Below are positions 1 through 7,086 of a stretch of DNA of 58,176 nt, one piece after another. The translations under genes were made by a program, and so were the position numbers. The notes beneath the pieces were generated by a model. The model saw only the letters and a list, made by a program, of their open reading frames with translations, searched no databases and was not told where the DNA came from. Within the stretch, counting starts at the first letter, position 1. Every line of letters begins with the position of its first letter. The stretch is from Gammaproteobacteria bacterium (lineage in GTDB: Bacteria; Pseudomonadota; Gammaproteobacteria; Steroidobacterales; Foliamicaceae). The stretch covers positions 644,325 through 702,500 of the forward strand of contig VXYS01000009.1 of NCBI GenBank assembly GCA_009845905.1, written 5' to 3'.

Positions 1-1322
1 ATGCCGGTTTGAAGGTCCGCAAGCGAGGGCTCTTCGACATTCATCGAGGTGTCGCCGGCGCCGCGAACAAGCGGATCCAGGAGCCAGCGGATGAGTGTGC
101 GACGGGTTTCAATGATGGTGGCCTCCACGCTGAGCCCGGGGCGCAGCGGCCAGCGGCGGTCCCTTGCCTGCATGTGCTGTCGCTCAAGCATCACGCGTGC
201 CTCATAGGCGGGAGCGAGCAGATTTGGTACCAGGCGAATGGCGTTCGCCTGAAGAGGGCCGGACGTCATATCGGTCACGGTGCCCCGCAATACGCCGAAC
301 TGCCGCGACGGAAAGGCCGGGAGTTTCAGCACGGTTTCCTGTCCGAGTTCGGCTCGGCCGCCCGCCGCTGACGACAGGTAAAGCCGGGCTTCCATCTCCG
401 CGCCTGGCGGATGCATCGTGACCAGCGCATCGCCCACGCTGACCGGCTTGCCGGCGCTGCCCAGAACGTCGGCCAGTTTCCCCCGCATGGGCGCGGTGAC
501 TGCCCGGCGCGACAGCCCTTCCAGTTCCACGGCGCGTTCCGCCAGACGTTCCGATTCGATTTCCAGGTTCAAATCCAGCGCCTGGAAGGACTGGCGTTCA
601 GCAACCATTTCCTGGGAGATGCGGCCTGCGGAGGCCTTGGTTTCAATCTGCCGGGAACGGAGTTGGTCCAGCAGCGCCGCCGCCTGCAGCCACCGCAGTT
701 CCGCGGGTTCCACGTCGCGCCTTGCAGCGTGTCCCTTAGACGCCAGCGCCTTGAGCCGCCCGTAGTCGGCGTCCGCCAGCTCAACCTGACGGGCCGCGTT
801 TTGCACCCGTGCCTCGAGCAGTTCCGCTGCGGATTCAAGCGCAGCCTGCTCAAGGCGCATGGAACTCATTCTTGCGTCGAAGGCGTTTCGTTCCCTGTCC
901 CTGCGCTGCAGCAGCAATTGTCTTTGGTGCGCCGCCGACAAGGACCGGGTTCGATAGCTGCCGATTCCGTCGGCAAGCGTGCGGTCCACGACCAGCGTCA
1001 TCAGCGTGCTGCCGGACGCCACCATGTCACCCGGCTCGACCAGCACATCCTCGATCACGCCGCTTTGCTCGGCGGATATTGTGGTGAGACCACCCACGGG
1101 CAGGATTACGCCGGGCGCATGCAGCCGGCTCGGTACCTGTATCACGAAGGCCAGCGCGATCAGGGCCGCAAGGCAAGCGCAAGCGACCAGAACCGCAACA
1201 GGTGTAGAGGCCGGCCCGGCCAGCAGCACCTTCCCGAGGAAGCGATGCCGCCGATTGGACAGGGCGTTGTCGCGGAACAGACCGGGGTCTTCCCGCGAGC
1301 GCCCGGAAGGAAGATTGCCCAC
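1..1322 (-). CDS. HlyD/CvaA-family membrane fusion protein (3' end outside window)
   Basis: Periplasmic adaptor of a type I secretion system, bridging an inner-membrane ABC transporter and a TolC-like channel. About 440 codons are visible. There is a short cytoplasmic N-terminus, one transmembrane helix at about residues 40-60 (VAVLVACACLAALIALAF), a biotinyl-lipoyl-like segment (EQSGVIEDVLVEPGD), a long Glu/Arg/Ala-rich coiled coil, then the HlyD C-terminal part with RPGLSVEA and RWLLDPL. The family usually ends soon after that last motif, so little is missing, but no stop occurs before base 1. The GTG start at 1320-1322 is chosen for a weak upstream GAGG and because it sits 34 nt after the stop of the preceding small gene. 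That gene and the one before it carry double-glycine leaders, which this adaptor class helps export. An ABC transporter with a C39 peptidase would be expected just beyond the left edge; this is inference. Confidence 0.88.
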   Translation of the reverse strand, partial: MGNLPSGRSREDPGLFRDNALSNRRHRFLGKVLLAGPASTPVAVLVACACLAALIALAFVIQVPSRLHAPGVILPVGGLTTISAEQSGVIEDVLVEPGDMVASGSTLMTLVVDRTLADGIGSYRTRSLSAAHQRQLLLQRRDRERNAFDARMSSMRLEQAALESAAELLEARVQNAARQVELADADYGRLKALASKGHAARRDVEPAELRWLQAAALLDQLRSRQIETKASAGRISQEMVAERQSFQALDLNLEIESERLAERAVELEGLSRRAVTAPMRGKLADVLGSAGKPVSVGDALVTMHPPGAEMEARLYLSSAAGGRAELGQETVLKLPAFPSRQFGVLRGTVTDMTSGPLQANAIRLVPNLLAPAYEARVMLERQHMQARDRRWPLRPGLSVEATIIETRRTLIRWLLDPLVRGAGDTSMNVEEPSLADLQTG

Positions 1323-1356
1323 CGGACCGGCCTCTACGGTTGCTGCCTGGTCGGAG

Positions 1357-1599
1357 TCAGAACATTTCCGGCCATTCGTCGCCGCACGGCAGCCAGTGCA
1401 GCGGAACCGTTTCGGGCAATTGCCGAGGCCGGGTGTCCCGCGGAGTCTCCGGCTCTGTTTCCCCCGGACTCACGAGCGACAGCGCCCGGTGAGTGGGGAA
1501 TTCGTTCCAGCGCGGAATATCGTGTCTTACAAGGGTGCGAAATTCCTCAGGGCGCCCGCCCGCCGGCAGACGAACTTCCCGTCGCGTCAACTCTCTCAT
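1357..1599 (-). CDS. Putative double-glycine leader peptide 2 (bacteriocin-like or accessory)
   Basis: An 80-residue protein with no family I recognise. It begins MRELTRREVRLPAGG, which has the length and layout of the microcin V leader (Met-Arg, Leu at 4, Thr at 5, Glu at 8, hydrophobic at 9, Gly-Gly at 14-15). Cleavage after GG would release a 65-residue core rich in Pro, Arg and Glu, with three Trp and one Cys near the C-terminus (LPCGDEWPEMF). The frame is open 13 codons further upstream, but this ATG has GGAGG five bases before it and gives a canonical leader. It lies between the glycine-rich peptide gene and the HlyD gene on the same strand. The core does not look like a membrane-active glycine-zipper peptide. 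It could be a partner peptide, a modified peptide or, despite the leader, an immunity protein. Confidence 0.6.
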   Translation of the reverse strand: MRELTRREVRLPAGGRPEEFRTLVRHDIPRWNEFPTHRALSLVSPGETEPETPRDTRPRQLPETVPLHWLPCGDEWPEMF

Positions 1600-1672
1600 A
1601 TCAACCTCCGTATTCTGTGTGTGGGCGGCGACTTCCATATCACGTCTGCTGGAGCGACGCGGTCAGGCGCTG

Positions 1673-2020
1673 TCAGTAGTTGTTGCCGGCAGAATCGACG
1701 ACGTATTGAAGCGGCGCCCCTGAATTCCAGCCGCTATTGCTGCCAGACCCTGGATTCGGGGGGGTGTACGGGCGGAACGGATTGCCGGAAGGGCCCGACG
1801 GCTCTTCGTCGGACTCTTCGTCGCTCGAACAGATGTAATGAGCAGTTGCGTCAGCAACGTGCGAGCCGACCGCGGCGCCCACTAGCGCACCGCCGCCGCC
1901 GGATACGGCTGCTCCGGCAAGCGCGCCCCCAACTATGAACGCTAGCGTCACGGCCTGCTCGCATTCGGATTCGTGTCCGCCGGCGACGGCGGCGCATTCC
2001 TGGTCGAGTAATAGTCTCAT
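1673..2020 (-). CDS. Putative class II microcin/bacteriocin precursor with double-glycine leader
   Basis: A 115-residue precursor. The leader MRLLLDQECAAVAGG is 15 residues with Glu at -8 and Gly-Gly at -2/-1, the signature recognised by C39-peptidase ABC exporters. The 100-residue core has a small-residue transmembrane segment with a glycine zipper (about residues 27-53, IVGGALAGAAVSGGGGALVG), bracketed by two Cys (C20 and C64) that could form a disulfide. An acidic stretch (DEESDEE) and a long Gly/Ser/Pro/Asn tail follow, ending in GNNY. The start is secured by a near-perfect Shine-Dalgarno, AAGGAGGT, five bases upstream. Layout resembles class II microcins and other glycine-zipper bacteriocins, but the tail is not the known siderophore-acceptor sequence. 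The second leader peptide and an HlyD adaptor follow. Product class is inferred from architecture, not from a homology search. Confidence 0.72.
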   Translation of the reverse strand: MRLLLDQECAAVAGGHESECEQAVTLAFIVGGALAGAAVSGGGGALVGAAVGSHVADATAHYICSSDEESDEEPSGPSGNPFRPYTPPNPGSGSNSGWNSGAPLQYVVDSAGNNY

Positions 2021-2049
2021 GGATTACCTCCTTGTATGGACTGAAATAT

Positions 2050-2070
2050 GCGGCGCAACCCTTGCGCCGC
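2050..2070 (-). terminator. Strong hairpin between tRNA-Gly and the peptide genes
   Basis: A perfect 9-bp stem (GCGGCGCAA / TTGCGCCGC) with a 3-nt loop lies 30 bases upstream of the microcin-like start and downstream of tRNA-Gly on the same strand. Read on the minus strand it is followed by ATATTTCAG, not a real U-tract, so it may be a weak terminator, an attenuator or an RNA-stabilising leader hairpin. I found no convincing sigma-70 promoter in the remaining 2071-2215. Confidence 0.5.
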
Positions 2071-2215
2071 TGCGGTCAGAAGAATGGAATTCCCATGAAG
2101 GAAAGAAAAGCGCCAAATCGGCCGCGTATCGCGAGTATTTCCTTTCTTCGGGGTTTATGGCCGAGTGCGGCCAAAACGAGAACCGCCGGGGGCCTGTTGA
2201 ATGCGCCTGGGGATC

Positions 2216-2289
2216 TGGAGCGGACGATGGGAATCGAACCCACATCATCAGCTTGGGAAGCTGAGGTTCTGCCTTTGAACTACGCCCGC
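2216..2289 (-). tRNA. tRNA-Gly (anticodon CCC)
   Basis: On the minus strand the cloverleaf folds completely: acceptor GCGGGCG pairs with CGTCCGC (one G-U), D arm GTTC/GAAC, anticodon stem TCAGC/GCTGA around loop TTCCCAA, and a T arm containing GGTTCGATTCC. Discriminator U is followed by an encoded CCA. The loop reads CCC at positions 34-36, giving glycine. Confidence 0.96.
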
Positions 2290-2356
2290 GCCGCGGCAAA
2301 GTCTATGCTAGATTCCAACGGCCGCCAAGTGGCGGGCGCGCAGCCATCGCGAGGGT

Positions 2357-3043
2357 ATGGATCACTTGAATTCGCAGACCGGGCAACGGGCGCCGCCGCG
2401 CAGTTTCGTGCGCCGTTCGGGGCGGATTACCCGGGCGCAGAAGCGGGCGCTTGAGGAACTGTGGCCGGCCTACGGGCTGGATGAATCAGCGGACCCGATC
2501 TTGTTGGAGCAGGTGTTCGGCCGCCGGGCGCCGACGGTCCTGGAGATCGGTTTCGGCAACGGCGAGACGCTGGTTCGCTCGGCGCGGGAATCGCCGGATG
2601 CCAATTTCCTCGGCATCGAGGTCCATCTCCCGGGCCTCGGCCGCTGCATGCTGCTGGCGGAGAAGGCCGGGATACGGAACCTGCGCCTGATCCAGGGTGA
2701 CGCCGTGGAAGTGCTCGGGCAACGGATGCCGCCCGCCTCGCTCGCGATGGTGTGCCTGTACTTTCCGGACCCCTGGCCGCGCAAGCGGCACCACAAGCGC
2801 CGGCTGGTGCAGCCCGGATTCGTCTGGTTGATCGAGCGCGTTCTCGAGCCGCGGGGCGTTTTCCACGTGGCGACCGACTGGGCGCCGTACGCCGAGCATA
2901 TCGAGCACGTGATGAGCGGCAACGCCGCCTTCGAGCGCTTGAGTCGCCCGCCGTCGCGCTACACCACGCGCTTCGAGACGCGCGGCAGCGCCCTTGGCCA
3001 TGAAATCTGGGAAGCCGCCTACCGCGTGCGGCGCGAGACTTAG
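2357..3043 (+). CDS. trmB: tRNA (guanine-N7-)-methyltransferase
   Basis: SAM-dependent enzyme that methylates G46 in the variable loop of tRNAs. 228 residues, normal for the family. The N-terminal basic segment contains RRSGRITRAQKRALE (residues 19-33). The SAM-binding motif I is LEIGFGNGE (62-70), followed by GIEVH (86-90). The family hallmark YFPDPWPRKRHHKRR is at about 135-149, and ATDWAPYAEH follows. The ATG has a close GAGGG upstream. Its stop codon overlaps the stop of the convergent ampG gene (TTAG at 3040-3043), so no separate terminator lies between them. Confidence 0.96.
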   Translation: MDHLNSQTGQRAPPRSFVRRSGRITRAQKRALEELWPAYGLDESADPILLEQVFGRRAPTVLEIGFGNGETLVRSARESPDANFLGIEVHLPGLGRCMLLAEKAGIRNLRLIQGDAVEVLGQRMPPASLAMVCLYFPDPWPRKRHHKRRLVQPGFVWLIERVLEPRGVFHVATDWAPYAEHIEHVMSGNAAFERLSRPPSRYTTRFETRGSALGHEIWEAAYRVRRET

Positions 3044-4341
3044 TTCGGTCCGATCGACTCGGAGGACTGGAAGAACTTCAGGCGCGTCACGTAGATCGCC
3101 AGCAGGATGGCGGGGACGCCGGCCAGGCACACGAGCACGTAGAAGTTCACCCAGCCGACCTCCAGCGAGAGGAAGCCGGACCAGCCGGCCATGAACTTGC
3201 CCGGCAGCGCCATGAGGGAGCTGAGCAGTGCGTATTGGGTCGCCGTGTATTTGCGCGAGGTCAGGGCGGACAGAAAGGCGATGAATGCGGTCCCGGACAG
3301 GCCCACGCTGAAGTTGTCCCCGGTTATGACGCCGGCCAGCAGCCAGAGGTTCGTCTCGCCCGCGGTGGCCAGCGCCGCGAACGCCAGGTTGGTGATCGCC
3401 AGCAGGATCGCCGAGCCGATCAGCGGTCCCTTCAGCCCGAACCTTCCCACCGCCAGGCCGCCGACCAGGATGCCGGCCAGCGTCGCCACGGTCCCGTACA
3501 ACTTGGCGACCGCGGCGATTTCGCTCTTCGTGTAGCCCATGTCCAGGTAGAACGGCATCGCCATGCTGCCCATCAGGTAGTCGCTGACCCGGAACAGCGC
3601 CACGAAAGCGAGTATCGACAGCGCAAACAGCTTGTAGCGCTGGAAGATGTCCCGGAACGGTTCGACGATGTGGGAACGGACCCATTCCGCGACGCTTTCC
3701 CTTCGCCGAACCCGGTTTTCATGCTCGGGCTCCGCGATCAGCAGCACCGCCACGACCCCCACGCCCATGCACGCGGCCATCGCCCGGTAGGTCAGCGACC
3801 AGTCGTAGGCGTCGGCCAGGAACAGCGCCCCGGCGCCGGACACCAGCATCCCAATGCGGTAGCCGTACTGGTAGCTGGCGGCCATCGCCGCCTGGCGATC
3901 CACTTCCACCGCCTCGATCCGCCACGCGTCTATGGCGATGTCCTGGGTGGCCGAGGAAAACGAGGCCAGCAGGGCAAACAGGGCCACGAGAAGCACGTTC
4001 TCGAGCGGGTCGGTCGTGGCGAGCAGCAGCAGCCCCGCGATGATCCCCAGTTGCGCCAGCAGCATCCACGAGCGCCGCCGCCCGAGCATTCGGTGAAGCA
4101 GCGGAAGCTGGATGCCGTCCACCGCCGGGGCCCAGAGGAACTTGAGCGAATAGGTAAGGCTGACCCAGGCCAGCATGCCCACGGTCCCGCGATACACGCC
4201 GACGTCGGCCAGCCAGGCCGTCAGGGTGCTGAACACCAGCAGCAGGGGCAGGCCGGCGGCGAAGCCGAGGAACAGCATGGCCAGGACCCGGGCGTGAAGG
4301 AACGCCCCCAGGCCGCCGTAGCTGTCAACGCGTACGTTCAT
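3040..4341 (-). CDS. ampG: AmpG-like muropeptide permease (MFS/PAT family)
   Basis: Inner-membrane major-facilitator transporter of 433 residues with about 12 hydrophobic helices. AmpG imports GlcNAc-anhydroMurNAc peptides for cell-wall recycling. Family features include the N-terminal FAAGLPLLLVFSTLTAWL, the segment YSLKFLWAPAVDG, the loop LGRRRSW, and SSATQDIAIDAWR at the end of the first half. I chose the ATG at 4341 over an in-frame TTG four codons upstream. The window also holds ampD, ampE and anmK, so several recycling steps are represented, though not in one operon. A palindromic repeat (4359-4466) lies immediately upstream. Exact substrate is inferred from family; a related PAT-family role cannot be excluded. 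Confidence 0.87.
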   Translation of the reverse strand: MNVRVDSYGGLGAFLHARVLAMLFLGFAAGLPLLLVFSTLTAWLADVGVYRGTVGMLAWVSLTYSLKFLWAPAVDGIQLPLLHRMLGRRRSWMLLAQLGIIAGLLLLATTDPLENVLLVALFALLASFSSATQDIAIDAWRIEAVEVDRQAAMAASYQYGYRIGMLVSGAGALFLADAYDWSLTYRAMAACMGVGVVAVLLIAEPEHENRVRRRESVAEWVRSHIVEPFRDIFQRYKLFALSILAFVALFRVSDYLMGSMAMPFYLDMGYTKSEIAAVAKLYGTVATLAGILVGGLAVGRFGLKGPLIGSAILLAITNLAFAALATAGETNLWLLAGVITGDNFSVGLSGTAFIAFLSALTSRKYTATQYALLSSLMALPGKFMAGWSGFLSLEVGWVNFYVLVCLAGVPAILLAIYVTRLKFFQSSESIGPN

Positions 4342-4358
4342 TCGACCGCACAACCATA

Positions 4359-4466
4359 GCGCTTCTTCGCCCCCCGTCTTCCGGGAGCGTGTGAGCCATG
4401 GACGGCGGAACCGAGCTCCATGGATGGATTTATGCGTCTCCCGGAAGACGGGGGGCGAAGAAGCGC
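4359..4466. repeat. Palindromic repeat, family 1, copy A (reverse orientation)
   Basis: Perfect 29-nt inverted arms (4359-4387 and 4438-4466) flank a 50-nt core (4388-4437). The inner arm ends in CTTCCGGGAG, and the core carries TCCATGGATGGATTTATGCG next to the right arm; both recur in the copies at 42016 and 46366. The outer arm is unique to this copy. It sits between two minus-strand genes, xthA and ampG. Confidence 0.92.
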
Positions 4467-4488
4467 GGGATCGAAGCGAATCTGCAAT

Positions 4489-5256
4489 TCAGTCGGCATA
4501 GTCGAGGATCAGCGGCGCGTGGTCGGAGAAACGCTTGCGCTTGTAGATCGAGGCGGAGGTGGCCCGTCCGGCCAGCTCCGGAGTGGCCACGTGGTAGTCG
4601 ATGCGCCAGCCCACGTTCTTCGCCCAGGCCTGCCCCCGGTTGGACCACCAGGTGTACTGGTCCGGCTCGGGATTGATCCGCCGAAAGCAGTCCACGAATC
4701 CGAGTTCGCCGAACAGCAGGTCCATCCAGGCGCGCTCCTCGGGCAGGAAACCCGAGTTCTTGCGGTTGCCGCGCCAGTTCTTGAGGTCGATTTCACGATG
4801 CGCGATGTTGAAATCGCCGCAAAGCAGGTATTGCCGGCCGCTGTCGCGCGCCGCCGCGAGCAGCGGCGTGAACTCGTCGAGAAACCGCCACTTGGCTTCC
4901 TGGCGTGCTTCCGACGATGACCCCGAAGGCAGGTATAGGGAAACTACGCTGAGCGGGCCGAAGCGAGCCTCGAGGTAACGGCCCTCGGCGTCGAACTCCG
5001 CCGAACCGTATCCCCGCAGCACTTCATCCGGTTCCTGTCGCGAATACAGCCCCACGCCCGAATAACCCTTTTTCTCCGCGCACTCGTAGAAGCAGTGCCA
5101 GTTGCGCGGCCAGAACTCGCGGCCCTGAAGCTGGTCCTCCTGTGCCTTGAGCTCCTGAAGGCAAACAATGTCCGCCTTCTGCCGCCGCAGCCAGTGATAG
5201 AAGCCCTTGCGCGCCGCCGCGCGGATGCCGTTGGCGTTAAGGGTGATTACGCGCAT
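4489..5256 (-). CDS. xthA: Exodeoxyribonuclease III / AP endonuclease
   Basis: DNA repair enzyme with 3'-5' exonuclease and class II AP endonuclease activity. 255 residues, full length for the exonuclease/endonuclease/phosphatase fold. Visible catalytic elements: N-terminal LNANGIR (about 6-12), metal-binding Glu in CLQELK (32-37), the active-site loop GDFNIAHREIDL, the substrate-contacting WWSNR and WRIDYH segments, and the C-terminal SDHAPL with the catalytic His. The ATG at 5256 is 12 nt after the stop of the upstream SDR gene, so the two are probably co-transcribed. Confidence 0.96.
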   Translation of the reverse strand: MRVITLNANGIRAAARKGFYHWLRRQKADIVCLQELKAQEDQLQGREFWPRNWHCFYECAEKKGYSGVGLYSRQEPDEVLRGYGSAEFDAEGRYLEARFGPLSVVSLYLPSGSSSEARQEAKWRFLDEFTPLLAAARDSGRQYLLCGDFNIAHREIDLKNWRGNRKNSGFLPEERAWMDLLFGELGFVDCFRRINPEPDQYTWWSNRGQAWAKNVGWRIDYHVATPELAGRATSASIYKRKRFSDHAPLILDYAD

Positions 5257-5268
5257 CGCGATCCGTGC

Positions 5269-6030
5269 TTACCAGCGCAGCCCCCCGTCCAGGTCGATCA
5301 CGCGGCCCGAAATGTAGTCGTTCTCCAGGATGAACTGCGCGGTCTGGGCCACTTCGTCCGGGTCGCCGAGGCGCTTCGCCGGCACCATCGCCGCGAGGCG
5401 GTCGCGGGCCTCGGGCTTCATCGCCGCGACCATCTCGGTGTTGATCAGGCCGGGGGCTATGGCTGCGGTGCGGATGCCGTGACGCGCCAGTTCGCGCGCC
5501 CAGAGGACGGTCAGCGCGGCGACGCCGGCCTTGGTGGCGGAGTAGTTCGACTGGCCGAAGTTGCCGACCCGCGAAAGGCTGGAGATGTTGATGATCACCC
5601 CGCCCGCGCCGAAGCGCGCCATGTGCACGGCGGCTTCGCGCGCGCACAGGAAGGTGCCGGTCAGGTTCACGTCCAGGACAGCCCGCCAGTCTTCAACCGA
5701 CATCTTGCCCAGCAGTTCGCCGTCCTTGTACTTCATCAGCAGGCCGTCGCGGGTAATGCCGGCGTTGTTGATCAGCACGTCGAGCGCGCCGCAGTCCGAG
5801 GCCACGGCGTCCATGAACGCCTCCACGTCGCTTTCGACGGACACATTGGCGGCGTAACGGCGCACCTCGGCGCCGGCCGCGCGGCAATCGGCCGCCGTGC
5901 CGTCCAGGCTGTCCCGGTTCAGATCGCACAGCGCCAGGTTCGCGCCCTGCGCCGCCAGGCGGCGCGCCATGGCCGCGCCCAGGCCGCGCGCGGCTCCGGT
6001 AATGACTATCGTTTTGCCCTTTATTTCCAC
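5269..6030 (-). CDS. SDR-family 3-oxoacyl-ACP/CoA reductase-like oxidoreductase
   Basis: Cytoplasmic NAD(P)-dependent short-chain dehydrogenase of 253 residues, FabG-like. Cofactor loop TGAARGLG (11-18), NNAG (88-91), catalytic Ser near 151 and the YSATK box (163-167) with Tyr and Lys, then PGLINTEM. The ending SGRVIDLDGGLRW is typical. The frame is open far upstream, but GTG at 6030 has AAGGAG eight bases before it and starts the Rossmann fold at the usual distance, so the longer reading is rejected. It follows a methyltransferase and a crotonase, and probably reduces a ketone or acyl-CoA intermediate of the same pathway. Substrate unknown. Confidence 0.9.
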   Translation of the reverse strand: MEIKGKTIVITGAARGLGAAMARRLAAQGANLALCDLNRDSLDGTAADCRAAGAEVRRYAANVSVESDVEAFMDAVASDCGALDVLINNAGITRDGLLMKYKDGELLGKMSVEDWRAVLDVNLTGTFLCAREAAVHMARFGAGGVIINISSLSRVGNFGQSNYSATKAGVAALTVLWARELARHGIRTAAIAPGLINTEMVAAMKPEARDRLAAMVPAKRLGDPDEVAQTAQFILENDYISGRVIDLDGGLRW

Positions 6031-6062
6031 GCAAATGACTCCTTGAGGAAAGCCGCGCAATC

Positions 6063-7085
6063 CTACTCCATTGCGGCCGCGTCTTCCGCACGCGGCCTGT
6101 GGCCGGCTACTGCCCAGCCCATCAGCGCCTCTTCCCGGTACACCAGCGGGAACCAGCCGTCGACAACGAGCCCCGCCGAACGCAAGTGGTCCAGAAGCCG
6201 GTCGAACTCGCCTGCGTCGGGCGTCGCGGCCAGAAGGTCCTCCATGCGCAGGCAATAGGCGTCGCTCGCCTCGCGCAGCCGCCGGATCGTCGCCCGCCTC
6301 TCGGCCGGTCGAAGTCCGGGAGCAAAAACGGCTTGCAGCCCGTTCAGGACAAATCCGATGCCGTTGCCCGGATCGCTGAATTGCCCGGCCTGCTGCTGGA
6401 CGCGCACGACTGCGGCGTTCAGCTTGCGGCGCAGATTTTCCGTTCTGGCGTCATGCTTGAGCATTCGCTTCTCGAAGTCCGATTCCGCCGATGCCATCGC
6501 GTCGACGACCCGGCGCGCCCGGGTCAGCAACTGTTCCCGCCTGATGCACAGGCGATGCTGTTCCAGTCCCTCGCGGGCCTCCCTGACCACCACAGAATTG
6601 GCATGATGGGTGATGAGTGCAATGCGCCCGCCCGGCTTTAGAATTCGCATCGCTTCCCGCGCACTGGCTGAGGGGTCCCCGTACTCGAAGCCGTACTGCG
6701 AAGTCAGCAGGTCAGCGCACCCGCTCTCCAGCCCGGTGCTCTCGTTGGGCGCTCCGCTGCGAAACCGGACGCTTTTCAGCCACTCCCGGGCCGCGTCGGC
6801 CTCCTTGAGGTCCTTCTCGGGCCGAATCCCGGCCCTGTCCAGCGCATCGACACGGAATTGCCTGTCGTTCGCGGCGGAATATTCCGCCGCCAGGAGAGCC
6901 ACGGCGCCGTTTCCGGTGGCGAGATCGACAATCCGGGCGCCTTCGCGCAGCGTCGCGAACTGGCGTTCCCAGAACTCGCGAATCTCACCGTCGTAGTTGG
7001 GATTGCCGCTGCGTTCGAAGGTGGTTACGCTGCCGTGACGCCAGAATTGCTCCCACTCGTCGTCGGTGAGAAGCCTGCGCGGCAC
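6063..7085 (-). CDS. Class I SAM-dependent methyltransferase, unknown substrate
   Basis: 340 residues. The N-terminal third carries a Rossmann methyltransferase with motif I VDLATGNG (53-60) and a post-motif LKPGGRIALITHH segment where a class I enzyme has its motif III region. The C-terminal half is mostly helical and charged, with no recognised domain. The GTG start at 7085 comes one base after the TAA of the upstream enoyl-CoA hydratase gene, implying translational coupling. The target molecule cannot be read from the sequence; the neighbours suggest a small molecule rather than nucleic acid or protein, but that is inference. Confidence 0.75.
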   Translation of the reverse strand: MPRRLLTDDEWEQFWRHGSVTTFERSGNPNYDGEIREFWERQFATLREGARIVDLATGNGAVALLAAEYSAANDRQFRVDALDRAGIRPEKDLKEADAAREWLKSVRFRSGAPNESTGLESGCADLLTSQYGFEYGDPSASAREAMRILKPGGRIALITHHANSVVVREAREGLEQHRLCIRREQLLTRARRVVDAMASAESDFEKRMLKHDARTENLRRKLNAAVVRVQQQAGQFSDPGNGIGFVLNGLQAVFAPGLRPAERRATIRRLREASDAYCLRMEDLLAATPDAGEFDRLLDHLRSAGLVVDGWFPLVYREEALMGWAVAGHRPRAEDAAAME

Positions 7086-7086
7086 T

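Noticed and set aside
1600..1638. In-frame 13-codon N-terminal extension of peptide 2
   Set aside because: The internal ATG has GGAGG at ideal spacing and yields a canonical GG leader.
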